DNA of 64,000 nt from Camarhynchus parvulus (lineage: Eukaryota; Chordata; Aves; Passeriformes; Thraupidae). The notes beneath the pieces were generated by a model that saw nothing but the letters and a program-made list of their open reading frames with translations, made no database searches and had not been told where the DNA came from. The stretch is taken from positions 310,001-374,000 of the forward strand of contig NC_044574.1 in assembly GCF_901933205.1 (NCBI RefSeq), in the 5' to 3' direction. A program made the translations under genes and the position numbers. Below are positions 9,283 to 19,880 of the stretch, in pieces; within the stretch, counting starts at the first letter, position 1, and each line of letters begins with the position of its first letter.

Positions 9283-11888
9283 ACTGCTGGACAGCTCGAC
9301 ATTGCTGGACACTGCTGGGCATAGCTGGACATTGCTGGGCACTGCTGGACATTGCCGGACACTGCTGGACAGCTGGACATTGCTGGGCACTGCTGGACAT
9401 TGCTGGACATTGCCGGACAGCCAGACACTGCTGGACATAGCTGGACATTGCTGGGCACTGCTGGGCACTGTGGACATTGCTGGACATAGCTGGACATTGC
9501 TGGGCACTGCTGGGCATTGCTGGACAGCTCGACATTGCTGGACACTGCTGGACATTGCTGGACATAGCTGGACACTGCTGGACATAGCTGGACATTGCTG
9601 GGCACTGCTGGACACTGCTGGACATAGCTGGACATAGCTGGACACTGCTGGGCATTGCTGGGCATTGCTGGACAGCTGGACACTGCTGGACACTGCTGGG
9701 CATTGCTGGACAGCTCGACATTGCTGGGCACTGCTGGACATTGCTGGACACTGCTGGACATTGCTGGACATTGCCGGACAGCCAGACACTGCTGGACATA
9801 GCTGGACATTGCTGGACACTGCTGGACATTGCTGGGCATTGCTGGACACTGCTGGGCATTGCTGGACATTGCTGGACACTGCTGGGCATAGCTGGACACT
9901 GCTGGACACTGCTGGACATAGCTGGACACTGACACTCTGACTTCTGACACTGGGACACTGCTGGACACTGCTGGAATTGCTGGACATCTGGACACGCTGG
10001 ACATTGCTGGGCATTGGACACTGCTGGGCATTGCTGGACCTGCTGACACTCTGGACATTGAGGCTGCTGGACATGGACATGTGACATTCTGGGCATTGCT
10101 GGACACTGCTGGGCATTGCTGGACACTGCTGGACACTGCTGGACACTGCTGGACATTGCTGGGCATTGCTGGACACTGCTGGACACTGCTGGACATTGCT
10201 GGACATAGCTGGACACTGCTGGACATTGCTGGGCATTGCTGGGCATTGCTGGAACTGTTGGACTGCTGGACATTGCTGGAAGTGGACAGGACATTGCCGC
10301 ATTGCTGGGCATTGCTGGACTGTGGACATTGCTGGACCTGCTTGGACATGCTCTGGCATAGCTGGACTTGCTGGCATGTGGACATTGCTGACTAGCTGGA
10401 CTGTGACATAGGACATTGTGGTGGGCTGCGACAGCTGACACTGGACATTCTGGACTAGCTGAACTGCTGGACTGGGTTGCTGGGCACTTTGACTAGGGAA
10501 TTGAATGCTGGGCATTGGGCATTGCTGGACAGAACTGTGGACATAGCTGGACATTGCTGGAACTGCTGGACACTGCTGGAATTGCTGAGCTGGATGCTGG
10601 ACATTGTGAATGTGGGCTAGCTGACATGGGATGGACATTGCTGACATTGGCGCCAGATCTGGACTAGCTGACATTGCTGACACTGCGACTGCTGGGTGGG
10701 ACACTGCTGGGCATTGCTGGACACTCTGGACATTGCTGGACATTGCTGGACACTGCTGGGATGTGGACTGGGCATTGGGACATTGCTGGGTGGACCTGCT
10801 GGGCATTGCTGGACACTGCTGGACACTGCTGGGCATGGACATTGTGGGCATTGCTGGACACTGCTGGGCATTGCTGGGCATTGCTGGGCATTGCTGGACA
10901 CTGTTGGACACTGCTGGACATTGCTGGACAGCTGGACACTGCTGGACATTGCTCGGCATTGCTGGGCACTGCTGGACATTGCTGGGCATTGCTGGACAGC
11001 TGGACACTGCTGGACACTGCTGGACACTGCTGGACATTGCTGGGCATTGCTGGACACGCTGGAATTCTGGACATAGCTGGACACTGCTGGGCAATGCTGG
11101 ACATTGCTGGACAGCTGGACACTGCTGGACACTGCTGGACATTGCTGGACATTGCTGGACACTGCTGGACATTGCTGGACATAGCTGGACACTGCTGGGC
11201 ATTGCTGGACATTGCTGGACAGCTGGACACTGCTGGACATTGCTCGGCATTGCTGGACACTGCTGGACACTGCTGGACGCTGCTGGACATTGCTGGACAT
11301 TGCTTGGCATTGCTGGACACTGCTGGACACTGCTGGGCATAGCTGGACACTGCTGGGCATTGCTGGGCATTGCTGGTCAGCTGGACACTGCTGGACACTG
11401 CTGGACATTGCTCGGCATTGCTGGACACTGCTGGACATTGCTGGACATTGCTGGACACTGCTGGGCATTGCTGGACATTGCTGGACAGCTGGACACTGCT
11501 GGACACTGCTGGACGCTGCTGGACGCTGCTGGACATTGCTGGACATTGCTGGACACTGCTGGACAGCTGGACATTGCTGGACAGCTGGACACTGCTGGAC
11601 GCTGCTGGACATTGCTGGACATTGCTTGGCATTGCTGGACACTGCTGGACACTGCTGGACATTGCTGGACATTGCTGGACAGCTGGACACTGCTGGACGC
11701 TGCTGGACATTGCTGGACATTGCTTGGCATTGCTGGACATTGCTGGACACTGCTGGGCATTGCTGGACATTGCTGGACAGCTGGACACTGCTGGACACTG
11801 CTGGACACTGCTGGACGTTGCTGGACATTGCTGGACATTGCTGGACACTGCTGGACGCTGCTGGACACTGCTGGACGCTGCTGGACAG
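9283..11888. repeat. Giant 10-bp-unit minisatellite, 2.6 kb
   Basis: Roughly 260 copies of a decamer, mostly CTGGACATTG, CTGGACACTG or CTGGGCATTG, with sporadic CTGGACAG, CTGGACATAG and TTGGCATTG variants. The outer parts (9283-9930 and 10690-11888) are well phased. The centre (about 9935-10690) is degenerate, with many indels and broken units. The unit lacks stops, so open frames of up to about 700 codons occur on both strands; none shows protein-like composition. Confidence 0.97.
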
Positions 11889-12297
11889 CCCCTGGTGCTC
11901 AGCACAGCCCCCAGTGCTCTCAGGAGGCTCCGAGGGCTGAGCCCAGGCTCATTCCCCTCCTGGAGCAGCCCTGGTGCTGCTGCTGCCCTGGACACCGCCC
12001 TGCCCAAGTGCTGCACCTGGCTGCTAATTACTGCACCTGGCTGCTAATTACTGCCACAATTAGCCCGGGTTTCGTGGCTCTGCCCAGCCCTGCAAGGAGC
12101 AGCAGCTCTGCAGGCCCTGCCTGTGTGCTCAGTGTGCAGGAAGGGACAGCCCTGAGCTCTGAGGAGGAGAAGTGAGCTGGGATGAAACCAAGGAAGGTGA
12201 GAGAAGTGCCAGGAGCCTGTTCAGTCACCAAAGTGCCTCTAAAGAGCTGTGCAGCCTCTGTGCAGCTGCTCACACTTCCCCTGAGCACAGGGATAAA
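11889..12297. other. Single-copy stretch with a 20-bp duplication
   Basis: CTGCACCTGGCTGCTAATTA occurs at 12011-12030 and again at 12031-12050 without change. The rest holds nothing I recognise. Confidence 0.6.
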
Positions 12298-12565
12298 GTC
12301 ACAGAATCACAGAGCAGATCGGGTTGGGAGGGACTTTAAAGGTCACCCAATCCAACCTCCCTCCATGCACAGGGACATCCTCACCAAACCAGGCTGCCCA
12401 GAGCCCTGCCCAGCCCGGCCGGAAATGTTTGCAGGGCTGGGGCAGCCACCACCTCACCGGGCCACTGGCTGCAGGGCTTCATTACCCTCACTGTAAAAAC
12501 TTCTAAAAAGCTAATCCAAACTGACCTCTTTTGGTGTCAAACCATCACCCCTGTCCCATCCGTGT
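12298..12565 (-). mobile_element. CR1 LINE 3' fragment
   Basis: Antisense CR1 starting TCACAGAATCACAGAGCAG, GGGAGGGACTTTAAAGGTCA, then CCAATCCAACC and the block CTGTAAAAACTTCT. It differs from the CCATGGCAGGGACACC-type copies elsewhere, so it belongs to another CR1 subfamily. Confidence 0.88.
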
Positions 12566-12954
12566 GTGGTGGAGAGCGCTGCCCATTGCTCTCACAGCAG
12601 CTCGGTGAGGATGCAGGGTCAGAATTTGTTCCCTTCCCGGGCAGGAGGAGCTCAAACCTCCCCTTTTGGGAAGGTCTGATGGCCACGAAGGGGAAGGTGA
12701 GGGCTGCTGCTGCTGCCGTGCTCTGTGACCATAAAGGAGGCAGATAAGGAAGGCCAGCAGCTGCACCAAGCCTCTTTGCCAGCACCTCTGCTCCAGCTGT
12801 GCCACTGAGCAGAGTAAACATAGAATAACCCTCTCCATCCTCATCTTGACTGCAAATTTACTGCTTTTGATTCAGACTGACCAAAGTCCTTGGGAACCCA
12901 ACGTCTGCTCTGTTCCTTCCAGACCCTTCTAAGTCACACATGCACAGGAGCTGC
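12566..12954. other. Single-copy noncoding stretch
   Basis: No repeat or exon recognised. Confidence 0.45.
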
Positions 12955-13028
12955 TGCCCATCCCATCCCATCCCATCCCATCCCGTGGCATCTCATCCCA
13001 TTATCCCATCATCCCATCCCATCCCAGC
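12955..13028. repeat. Short CCCAT pentanucleotide tract
   Basis: About 14 imperfect copies of ATCCC/CCCAT, interrupted by CCCGTGGCATCT and CCATTATCC. Confidence 0.9.
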
Positions 13029-13590
13029 TGTGGGACCCGCGCTGGGCTCTCCCTGGGCACTGCGGATGCACCAGGAGCTGTTCCCAAGGCCCCTGAGGGG
13101 ACGTGGGCTCACATGCCGCAGCCAAGGCCCCAGACCTCTGCAGCACCAGCAGGAGGAGGATCCTTGGCTCTCTCCCTCTGTATTCATGCTGAAGATCTTC
13201 CCAGGCTTTCTGGGCTCTGTCCAGATCTTCTCTGCCATTGCTAAACTGACCTTCTGTGCCATTGCCCACGGTTGCTCCTGGGCGCTCCTTGCCCAAAACC
13301 AGCCCCAAAACTGGGGCTAGAGAGGCTCCTGCAGGAAAGCACTGCCTTGTGCAGGGGCTGCTGCCATCACAGCCCTGCAGCAGCTGTGCCCCCAGCCCTG
13401 GGAGGCCCAAAGCTGTGACACCAACCACTGTCACCAGATCAGCTGGGCCAAAATTGTCATTTACACCAGGAAACACCTGAGAGCCCTGGGGTGGGCAGTG
13501 CTGAGGGTGGGACACCTTTCCACTGCCACTGATGCATCAGCTGATAAATCCCACCTTGTTTGTCAGGATTTAAGACTTGCTGCTCCACTC
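13029..13590. other. Single-copy noncoding stretch
   Basis: No repeat recognised. Open frames on both strands are not family-like. Confidence 0.45.
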
Positions 13591-13985
13591 AGTACTGACC
13601 ACAGCCTTGGTCTCACCACAGCCTGGCACTGACCACAGCCCTGTACTGACCACAGCCTGGCACTGACCACAGCCTTGATCTGACCACAGCCTTGGGCTGA
13701 CCACAGCCTGGCACTGACCACATCCTGGCACTGACCACAGCCCTGTACTGACCACAGCCCTGTACTGCCCACAGCCTGGCACTGCCCACAGCCTGGCACT
13801 GCCCACAGCCTTGGTCTGACCACAGCCCTGTACTGACCACAGCCCTGTACTGCCCACAGCCTGGCACTGACCACATCCTGGCACTGACCACAGCCCTGTA
13901 CTGACCACAGCCCTGTACTGCCCACAGCCTGGCACTGCCCACAGCCTTGGTCTGACCACAGCCCTGCACTGACCACAGCCTTGGC
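13591..13985. repeat. 17-bp minisatellite, about 23 copies
   Basis: Units CTGACCACAGCCTGGCA, CTGACCACAGCCCTGTA and CTGACCACAGCCTTGGT, with a CTGCCCACAGC variant. The order of types repeats over longer distances: the block near 13720-13800 resembles 13860-13940. This implies multi-unit duplication. Antisense frames read as a CGQ-rich repeat. Confidence 0.95.
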
Positions 13986-14450
13986 CATGGCACCCAGGCT
14001 TTCCCTCAGGTCTCCTTAGTGACAGATCTGATCTGAGGCCTCGTGGCCGTTTCCTGGGTGTGCCCTGCAGCACACAAAGGGTTACTGTGCAGCCAGGGAG
14101 CTGTGGCAGGCAGGGCAGACAGGGAGAGCATTAATCACAGGGAGAAATGTGAGGAATGTCACCCTCTGCAAAATCAACCCCTTGTTTGAAAGACAGCCAT
14201 GCTGGGGAGGGCTGGTGTTTGCTTCCTGCCCAGGCCTCCAGCAGGGGTGGCACGAGGGAAATGATCCTCTGTCCTGGCACGGGGCACTCACACAGCCCTG
14301 GGCACCCCAGCACAGGGTCAGGGACCTCCCTGCCTGCCTGCCAGGGGTCCTGGGACCTGCAGCGATGTGGGGACCCAAAAAGCAGGGTCACAGCAGGGCA
14401 GGGAGGGCACCAGTGTGATGGCAGGGCCGGAGATGTTTGCTCTGTGCCTG
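13986..14450. other. Single-copy noncoding stretch
   Basis: No repeat or exon recognised. Confidence 0.45.
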
Positions 14451-14668
14451 GGAGAGGAGAGGAGAGGAGAGGAGAGGAGAGGAGAGGAGAGAGAGAGAGA
14501 GGAGAGGAGAGGAGAGGGAGAGGAGAGGAGAGGAGAGGAGAGGAGAGGAGAGGAGAGGAGAGGAGAGGAGAGGAGAGGAGAGGAGAGGAGAGGAGAGGAG
14601 AGAGAGAGGAGAGGAGAGGAGAGGAGAGGAGAGGAGAGGAGAGGAGAGGAGAGGAGAGGAGAGGAGAA
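14451..14668 (+). repeat. GGAGA pentanucleotide array, purine on + strand
   Basis: About 40 copies of GAGAG/GGAGA in a pure purine run, with short AGAGAGAGAG interruptions near 14488 and 14602. The same motif in opposite orientation forms the array at 56903-57054. A mirror-symmetric purine tract of this length can form triplex (H-) DNA in principle. Confidence 0.97.
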
Positions 14669-14943
14669 GAGCAATGATGAGGAGCTTGGTGGGGTTGTGG
14701 GGCAGCTCTTGTGGGAAGGAACAGAGTTCCCAAGGACCAGGAGGAAGGTCACACCAGTGATGCTCTTCTGAGTCAGTTCCAAAGCCTTCTGTTCCCTGAA
14801 ATCCAACCATGTCTCCCTTATCTGAGTTAGTTTAGTTCATGTAAAGATGGGAGCATCCCTGCAATACAGCAACAAGGACAATACAGGTGTCCTCGTGTGA
14901 AAGAAGGACAACCCCGAACAACTTCCAGGACATTCACAGGGTA

Positions 14944-15080
14944 CAGAATCACAGGATTGTTGGGTGGGAGGGGTCTTTAAAGGCCATCCAGCTCAGCCCC
15001 CTGTCATGGGCAGGGACCACTTCCTCTGAAGCAGCCTGGCCTTGGGCACTTCCAGGGATGGGGCAGCCACTTGTTGTAAG
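14944..15080 (-). mobile_element. CR1 LINE 3' fragment
   Basis: Antisense tail ACAGAATCACAGGATTGTTG, GGGAGGGGTCTTTAAAGGCC, then CATGGGCAGGGACCACTTCC. About 135 bp. Confidence 0.85.
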
Positions 15081-15216
15081 AAAGAAACGACACAATTTCC
15101 AGTACGTTCCACATTCCACCCCAAATTCCAGTCATCCCTATGCCTGTGTCCCACATGTGCAAACACAACCTCAGATCTGCTCCTCCTGAGTGCTGCAGCT
15201 CCTGCAGCCCAGCGAG

Positions 15217-16075
15217 GGCTGTGGGATGGGCTGTGGGATGGGCACTGGGATGGGCACTGGGAATGGCACTGGGATGGGCTGTGGGATGGGCTGTGGGATG
15301 GGCTCTGGGATGGGCACTGGGATGGGCACTGGGATGGGCACTGGGATGGGCTGTGGGATGGGCACTGGGATGGGCACTGGGATGGGCACTGGGAATGGCA
15401 CTGGGATGGGCTGTGGGATGGGCTGTGGGATGGGCACTGGGATGGGCACTGGGATGGGCTCTGGGATGGGCACTGGGATGGGCACTGGGATGGGCACTGG
15501 GATGGGCTGTGGGATGGGCACTGGGATGGGCACTGGGATGGGCACTGGGAATGGCACTGGGATGGGCTGTGGGATGGGCTGTGGGATGGGCACTGGGATG
15601 GGCACTGGGATGGGCTGTGGGATGGGCTGTGGGATGGGCTGTGGGATGGGCTCTGGGATGGGCACTGGGATGGGCACTGGGATGGGCACTGGGATGGGCT
15701 CTGGGATGGGCACTGGGATGGGCACTGGGATGGGCTGTGGGATGGGCACTGGGATGGGCTGTGGGATGGGCTGTGGGATGGGCTCTGGGATGGGCACTGG
15801 GATGGGCTGTGGGATGGGCTGTGGGATGGGCACTAGGATGGGCTGTGGGATGGGCTCTGGGATGGGCACTGGGATGGGCACTGGGATGGGCACTGGGATG
15901 GGCACTGGGATGGGCTGTGGGATGGGCACTGGGATGGGCTCTGGGATGGGCACTGGGATGGGCACTGGGATGGGCTCTGGGATGGCACTGGGATGGGCAC
16001 TGGGATGGGCTGTGGGATGGGCTCTGGGATGGGCACTGGGATGGGCTCTGGGATGGGCACTGGGATGGGCTCCTG
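15217..16075 (+). repeat. 12-bp G-rich minisatellite with G4 potential
   Basis: About 71 copies of GGGATGGGCACT with the last three or four bases changing to CTGT or CTCT. The GGGAATGGCACT variant marks positions near 15259, 15391 and 15547, spaced by 11 and 13 units, which points to multi-unit duplications. A one-base shortened unit near 15984 shifts the phase. Each unit holds two GGG runs, so nearly any 20-base stretch can form a G-quadruplex on the plus strand. The unit is a multiple of three, so all frames stay open (GMGT, WALG, PIPV); this is not evidence of coding. Confidence 0.97.
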
Positions 16076-16235
16076 CTGTGGTGGCTGCTGCAGGTGTCCC
16101 TGCAGGAGGTTGAGGATGGACATCTCCAAGGGAAGCTCTCCCTGTGCCCCTGTTTCTGTCCTTTCCATGTGCTGGAGAGCAGAAACCCATCCCCTGTGTG
16201 AGGTGTGGTGTTCTGTACTTGGGGTGAGCACAGAG

Positions 16236-16315
16236 CAGAGGTGGCTCAGGATGGACAGGCCTGGAGCACCCTGGAGCACCCAGGTGTCCCTTCCAACCCA
16301 AACCATCCCATGCAG
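16236..16315 (+). mobile_element. Short CR1 3' tail
   Basis: CTGGAGCACCCAGGTGTCCC and TTCCAACCCAAACCATCCC: the last 80 bases or so of a sense CR1. Confidence 0.65.
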
Positions 16316-16569
16316 TGCTCTCATTCCTTTGCTGCACTCACCATCAGGTGGCAGAAGGAGCTCCTCACTCTATGAGGTCCCTTTTCACAGGGAGGACAGG
16401 GAGGGATGCTGCATTTGCTGCTGGAAAGGTTTTTCCTGGTGGGAGCTTCACCAGTTCCACAATTCCTATAAAACACGGGTTACAGCCCTGCGGATAAAGG
16501 TGTTGGAGAAGCCAAACGTGTCCCCTGGCTCCTTTGGGGCCACACAAGTCCCAGCTTGTAAATGGAGAA

Positions 16570-16740
16570 GTTGAGACACCGATTCTGGAATTGTGGGATG
16601 GTTTGGTTGGAAGGACATTAAAGCCACCAGTGCCATGGCAGGGATACCTCTCACTGTCCCAGGGGGCTCCAGGCCCTGCCCAGCCTGGCCTGGAAGGGTT
16701 CCAGGGGTTTCATCCTCTCCCATGCCTGTGATCCAAGGTC
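16570..16740 (-). mobile_element. CR1 LINE 3' fragment
   Basis: Antisense: GGGATGGTTTGGTTGGAAGG, AGTGCCATGGCAGGGATACC, CACTGTCCCAGGGGGCTCC. About 170 bp. Confidence 0.8.
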
Positions 16741-18470
16741 TAGGAGGGCTTTTTCCCCCTGCGGGCTTGGGTGAAGCCAACATTTGTTCAGCAACAGCAG
16801 AGACTTTTACAGCCCGACACACGAGGGCAGAAATGCAGCACTGTTCTCATGTGGACCTTGAGTCCCAGCCCCAGGCTGGTCATTTGGGCATTTATGCACC
16901 TTCCACATGTGGGACATCAAGGATCACCATTCCCAGGACAGTTCCCTTGGAATAACACCAACCTGTGTGTGTGAAGCTGGCAGCAAAATGACCTCCAAGG
17001 GCTGGAGAAGGCTGAGACACCAACATCTCCATCCCTGGGGGCTTCCAGGACCTGGTGTGATCCTGAGGCTGAGCCTGCTTTGGGCTCAGCTGGGAGAGTC
17101 CTGAGGGCCCTTCCTGCAAATGAACCTCTGGCCTGGCAGCACAAAAACCTCCCCAGGGTTGCTCCTGCCCAAGGCACAGCTGTGAGCAGAGCCTGGAGAG
17201 CCTTTCCTGCCTTTCCCTGCTTCAGCTCCTCAGCTGGAGACCTGCTGGGCCAGCAGGAATCTTTGGGGACCCCTTGGCTCTGGGCTGGGGGAGCTGGGGA
17301 TGAGAACATTTCGTTCTGCAGAACATTTTGTCTGGGGGCAGAAGCTGGTTTGGGTTGGTTTCCTCTCTCACCAGGAAAATCACTGCAGCTGGAAGCATGC
17401 AGAGAAATGGGAAAGGGCTCCCCAAAGCTGATGATTTACTTTGTGGATTAATATAATTACAGATTTTTTTTCCAGTGAAAATTTTGCATCTTCAGTCCTT
17501 TATGAAAGGGATTTTCCATAAAAAACCAAGTGTGAAGTCAAAGGAACAAAGGATTGTCTGCTCTGGTTTATCCGAGTGGAAATGGGCTTGGAGCCCTGCA
17601 AAACTGGTCAGTTTTTCTTGTGTGGTATGGCAAACATTTTGATATTTATTCTGAGTGCATTGTTTGTGATATTTGACCACTTTAGTGAAATTACCATGCA
17701 AAAACATTGACTGTGTGAATTTTCAAATTGTGATGCTTTCCAACTGCACAGATCTTCTGTATTCAGTGACCCCAAATGGCCAAGAGCAGCTTTCACATCT
17801 CATTGGGAATCACAGTGATTCAGAACTGAGGAAAATTGATGAGAAAATTGATTTTAACAGAATTTCAGTGGAGAATAATCCAAAGCAGCATTCTCATTTT
17901 GCACTGGCACTTCCCTCTGGGTCTGCCAGCCTCTCTTGGAAGTGTTTGTTCCCAGGTTTGCTTTACGTGCTGCTCTTTTCACCTGCCCAGAAGCTCAAGG
18001 GACAGCTGACATTCCCTTGTGCTGCCTGAGCTAAATCCCACCACCCTCAAGATAATTTTTTGCCTTCTTCAATCCAAATGTTCTTCAATGCATTGATTTT
18101 CTGCACTTCATTCAAGAGGAGACCAAATGTCAACACCAGGGAAATTTTCCAGAAGGCAGAACTTCCTGCCTTTGAATCCTCATTAATGAACTTTCCCTTT
18201 TGTCTTCCTCCCCAGCCCTGATGTGGTCACTGGAGCTGAAGGGGGAACTCCTGCCAGTGCTGTTGTGGCGGGTGCCAGGCTGGGATGGGCCCCCAAAGCC
18301 CATCCTAGTCCTGAGCTGCACCAGGCTGGGATCAGGGCAGGGTGTCGGAACTCAGCGCATCCCTCCGGGTGTCCAGAGCTGCTGGGACCCCACCGGGGGG
18401 CTCGGAGACCCTGGCACAGCCCAGAGCACCTGGGGGTTTGATTGTGACCCCTGGAGCAAGTGACCAACTT
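16741..18470. other. Single-copy noncoding stretch, 1.7 kb
   Basis: No tandem repeat or CR1 seen. 17440-17900 is AT-rich and quiet. Open frames of up to about 120 codons exist on both strands without recognisable domains. Confidence 0.45.
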
Positions 18471-18627
18471 TGTATGAGGGCCTGAAAGTCACACAGGTTT
18501 GAATGGTGTAATAACAAAATGATCACAGGGTGAAAATGCAGATTTTAGGATTTTTGGTATGAGGGTTTTGGGGACAAGATGGAGGAACTTGGGCATGTCC
18601 AGCTCTCCTTTTCGTTGTCTTTGTCTT

Positions 18628-18912
18628 TTTTTTTTTTCCTCCTCGCTCCTCCTCCTCCTCCTCCTCCTCCCTCCTCCTCCTCCTCCTCCTCCTCCTCCTC
18701 CTCCTCTCCTCCTCCTTCTCCTCCTCTCCTTCTCCTCCCTTCTCCTTCTCCTTCCTCCTCTCCTCCTCTCCTCCTCTCCTCCTTCTCCTCTCCTCCTCCT
18801 CCTCCTCCTCCCTTCTCCTTCTCCTCCTCCTCTCCTCCTTTGCAGTGATCGTCGGCCCTCCTCCCTCCTCCTCCTCCTCCTCCTCCTCCTCCTCCTCCTC
18901 CTCCTCCTTTTG
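18628..18912 (-). repeat. CCT/TCC trinucleotide-rich tract inside the LTR
   Basis: A nearly pure pyrimidine run of TCC, TCCTT and TCTCC, broken once at about 18840-18860 by TTTGCAGTGATCGTCGG and ending at TTTTGCAGTGATGTTGG. The repeated TTTGCAGTGAT shows that the LTR sequence after the tract was itself duplicated during expansion. The purine strand is minus. Confidence 0.93.
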
Positions 18913-19017
18913 CAGTGATGTTGGCACTTTGGGATTGGTTTAGAGTAGAAGTGCACTGTCTAACACAGGTGATAGGTATTGGGAATTCAGTGTAAATATG
19001 TTATATGTAGTTTGTAG

Positions 19018-19026
19018 TATAAAAGG
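19018..19026 (+). promoter_or_regulatory. LTR TATA box
   Basis: TATAAAAGG, followed by a GC-rich CCCCGCCTTGGGGGCGG inverted repeat, in the expected U3 position about 100 bp before the polyadenylation signal. A genuine core-promoter candidate on the plus strand, though of viral origin. Confidence 0.65.
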
Positions 19027-19118
19027 ACAACCCCGCCTTGGGGGCGGTCAGAGTGCCTGTGGCTGCCCTGCTGAGCACATCTCGGCTGGACAGAAAGGAA
19101 ATTTTATAGATAAGAATT

Positions 19119-19124
19119 AATAAA
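19119..19124 (+). promoter_or_regulatory. LTR polyadenylation signal
   Basis: AATAAA downstream of the LTR TATA box, as in a complete U3-R-U5. Confidence 0.65.
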
Positions 19125-19354
19125 CAACCTCAAGAGCGAAAGGTGAAGAGTCCAGACTCATTCTTCAGCTGCACAGGCCGAAGCAGAGACACCCTGCACA
19201 TCTCGGGGCAGCAATTATCAACAGCAACCCGAGAGCAGGGGATTCTGAAGCCTGCAGAGAGAACCTGGATCTGTCTATTTTATCCTGTTGTTCTCCTGGC
19301 TCAGCCAGCCCTGGGGCAGTTGCCTGGCCTCTGGGTCTGCACCTCTCTGGGGTC

Positions 19355-19880
19355 ATGACAGACCCAGCTCCTCTCTGGGGTCGGGCCTGAGCAGGACGCT
19401 CCTTCTGGGGTTCCGGGCCTGGAGCAGGACCCAGCTCCTCTCTGGGGTCCCAGGGCCTGGAGCAGGACCCAGCTCCTCTCTGGGGTCCCAGGGCCTGGAG
19501 CAGGACCCAGCTCCTCTCTGGGGGTCCCAGGGCCTGGAGCAGGACCCAGCTCCTCTCTGGGGGTCCCAGGGCCTGGAGCAGGACCCAGCTCCTCTCTGGG
19601 GTCCCAGGGCCTGGAGCAGGACCCAGCTCCTCTCTGGGGGTCCCAGGGCCTGGAGCAGGACCCAGCTCCTCTCTGGGGTCTCAGGGCCTGGAGCAGGACC
19701 CAGCTCCTCTCTGGGGGTTCCAGTGCCTGGAGCAGGACCCAGCTCCTCTCTGGGGTCCCAGGGCCTGGAGCAGGACCCAGCTCCTCTCTGGGGTTCCAGA
19801 GCCTGGAGCAGGACCCAGCTCCTCTCTGGGGTTCCAGGGCCTGGAGCAGGACCCAGCTCCTCTCTGGGGTTCCAGGGCTG
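19355..19880. repeat. 38/39-bp minisatellite, 13 copies
   Basis: Core GGAGCAGGACCCAGCTCCTC, then TCTGGGGTCCCAGGGCCT. One-base G insertions give the 39-bp form, which switches the reading frame between copies and argues against coding. Edge copies at 19365 and 19860 are partial. Confidence 0.95.

Larger units (their letters stand above)
18471..19223 (+). mobile_element. ERVL-like solo LTR with internal TCC expansion
   Basis: Begins about TGTATGAGGGCC and ends about TATCAACA. The left arm (GATCACAGGGTGAAAATGCA, AGATGGAGGAACTTGGGC) and the right arm (GTGATAGGTATTGGGAATTC, then TATAAAAGG) are parts of one LTR type I recall from songbird genomes. A pyrimidine tract of almost 290 bp separates them. 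AATAAA lies at 19119-19124. Exact ends and target duplication are uncertain. Confidence 0.75.

Noticed and set aside
9154..12175. Open frames of several hundred codons on both strands in the decamer array.
   Set aside because: They exist because the unit lacks stop codons in most phases; overlapping frames on both strands are all open, and the peptides are simple repeats.
15171..16337. A 388-codon minus-strand frame rich in PIPVPIPQ, like a proline-rich structural protein.
   Set aside because: The 12-bp unit is a multiple of three, so all frames remain open, and the one-base phase shift near 15984 breaks each peptide register.
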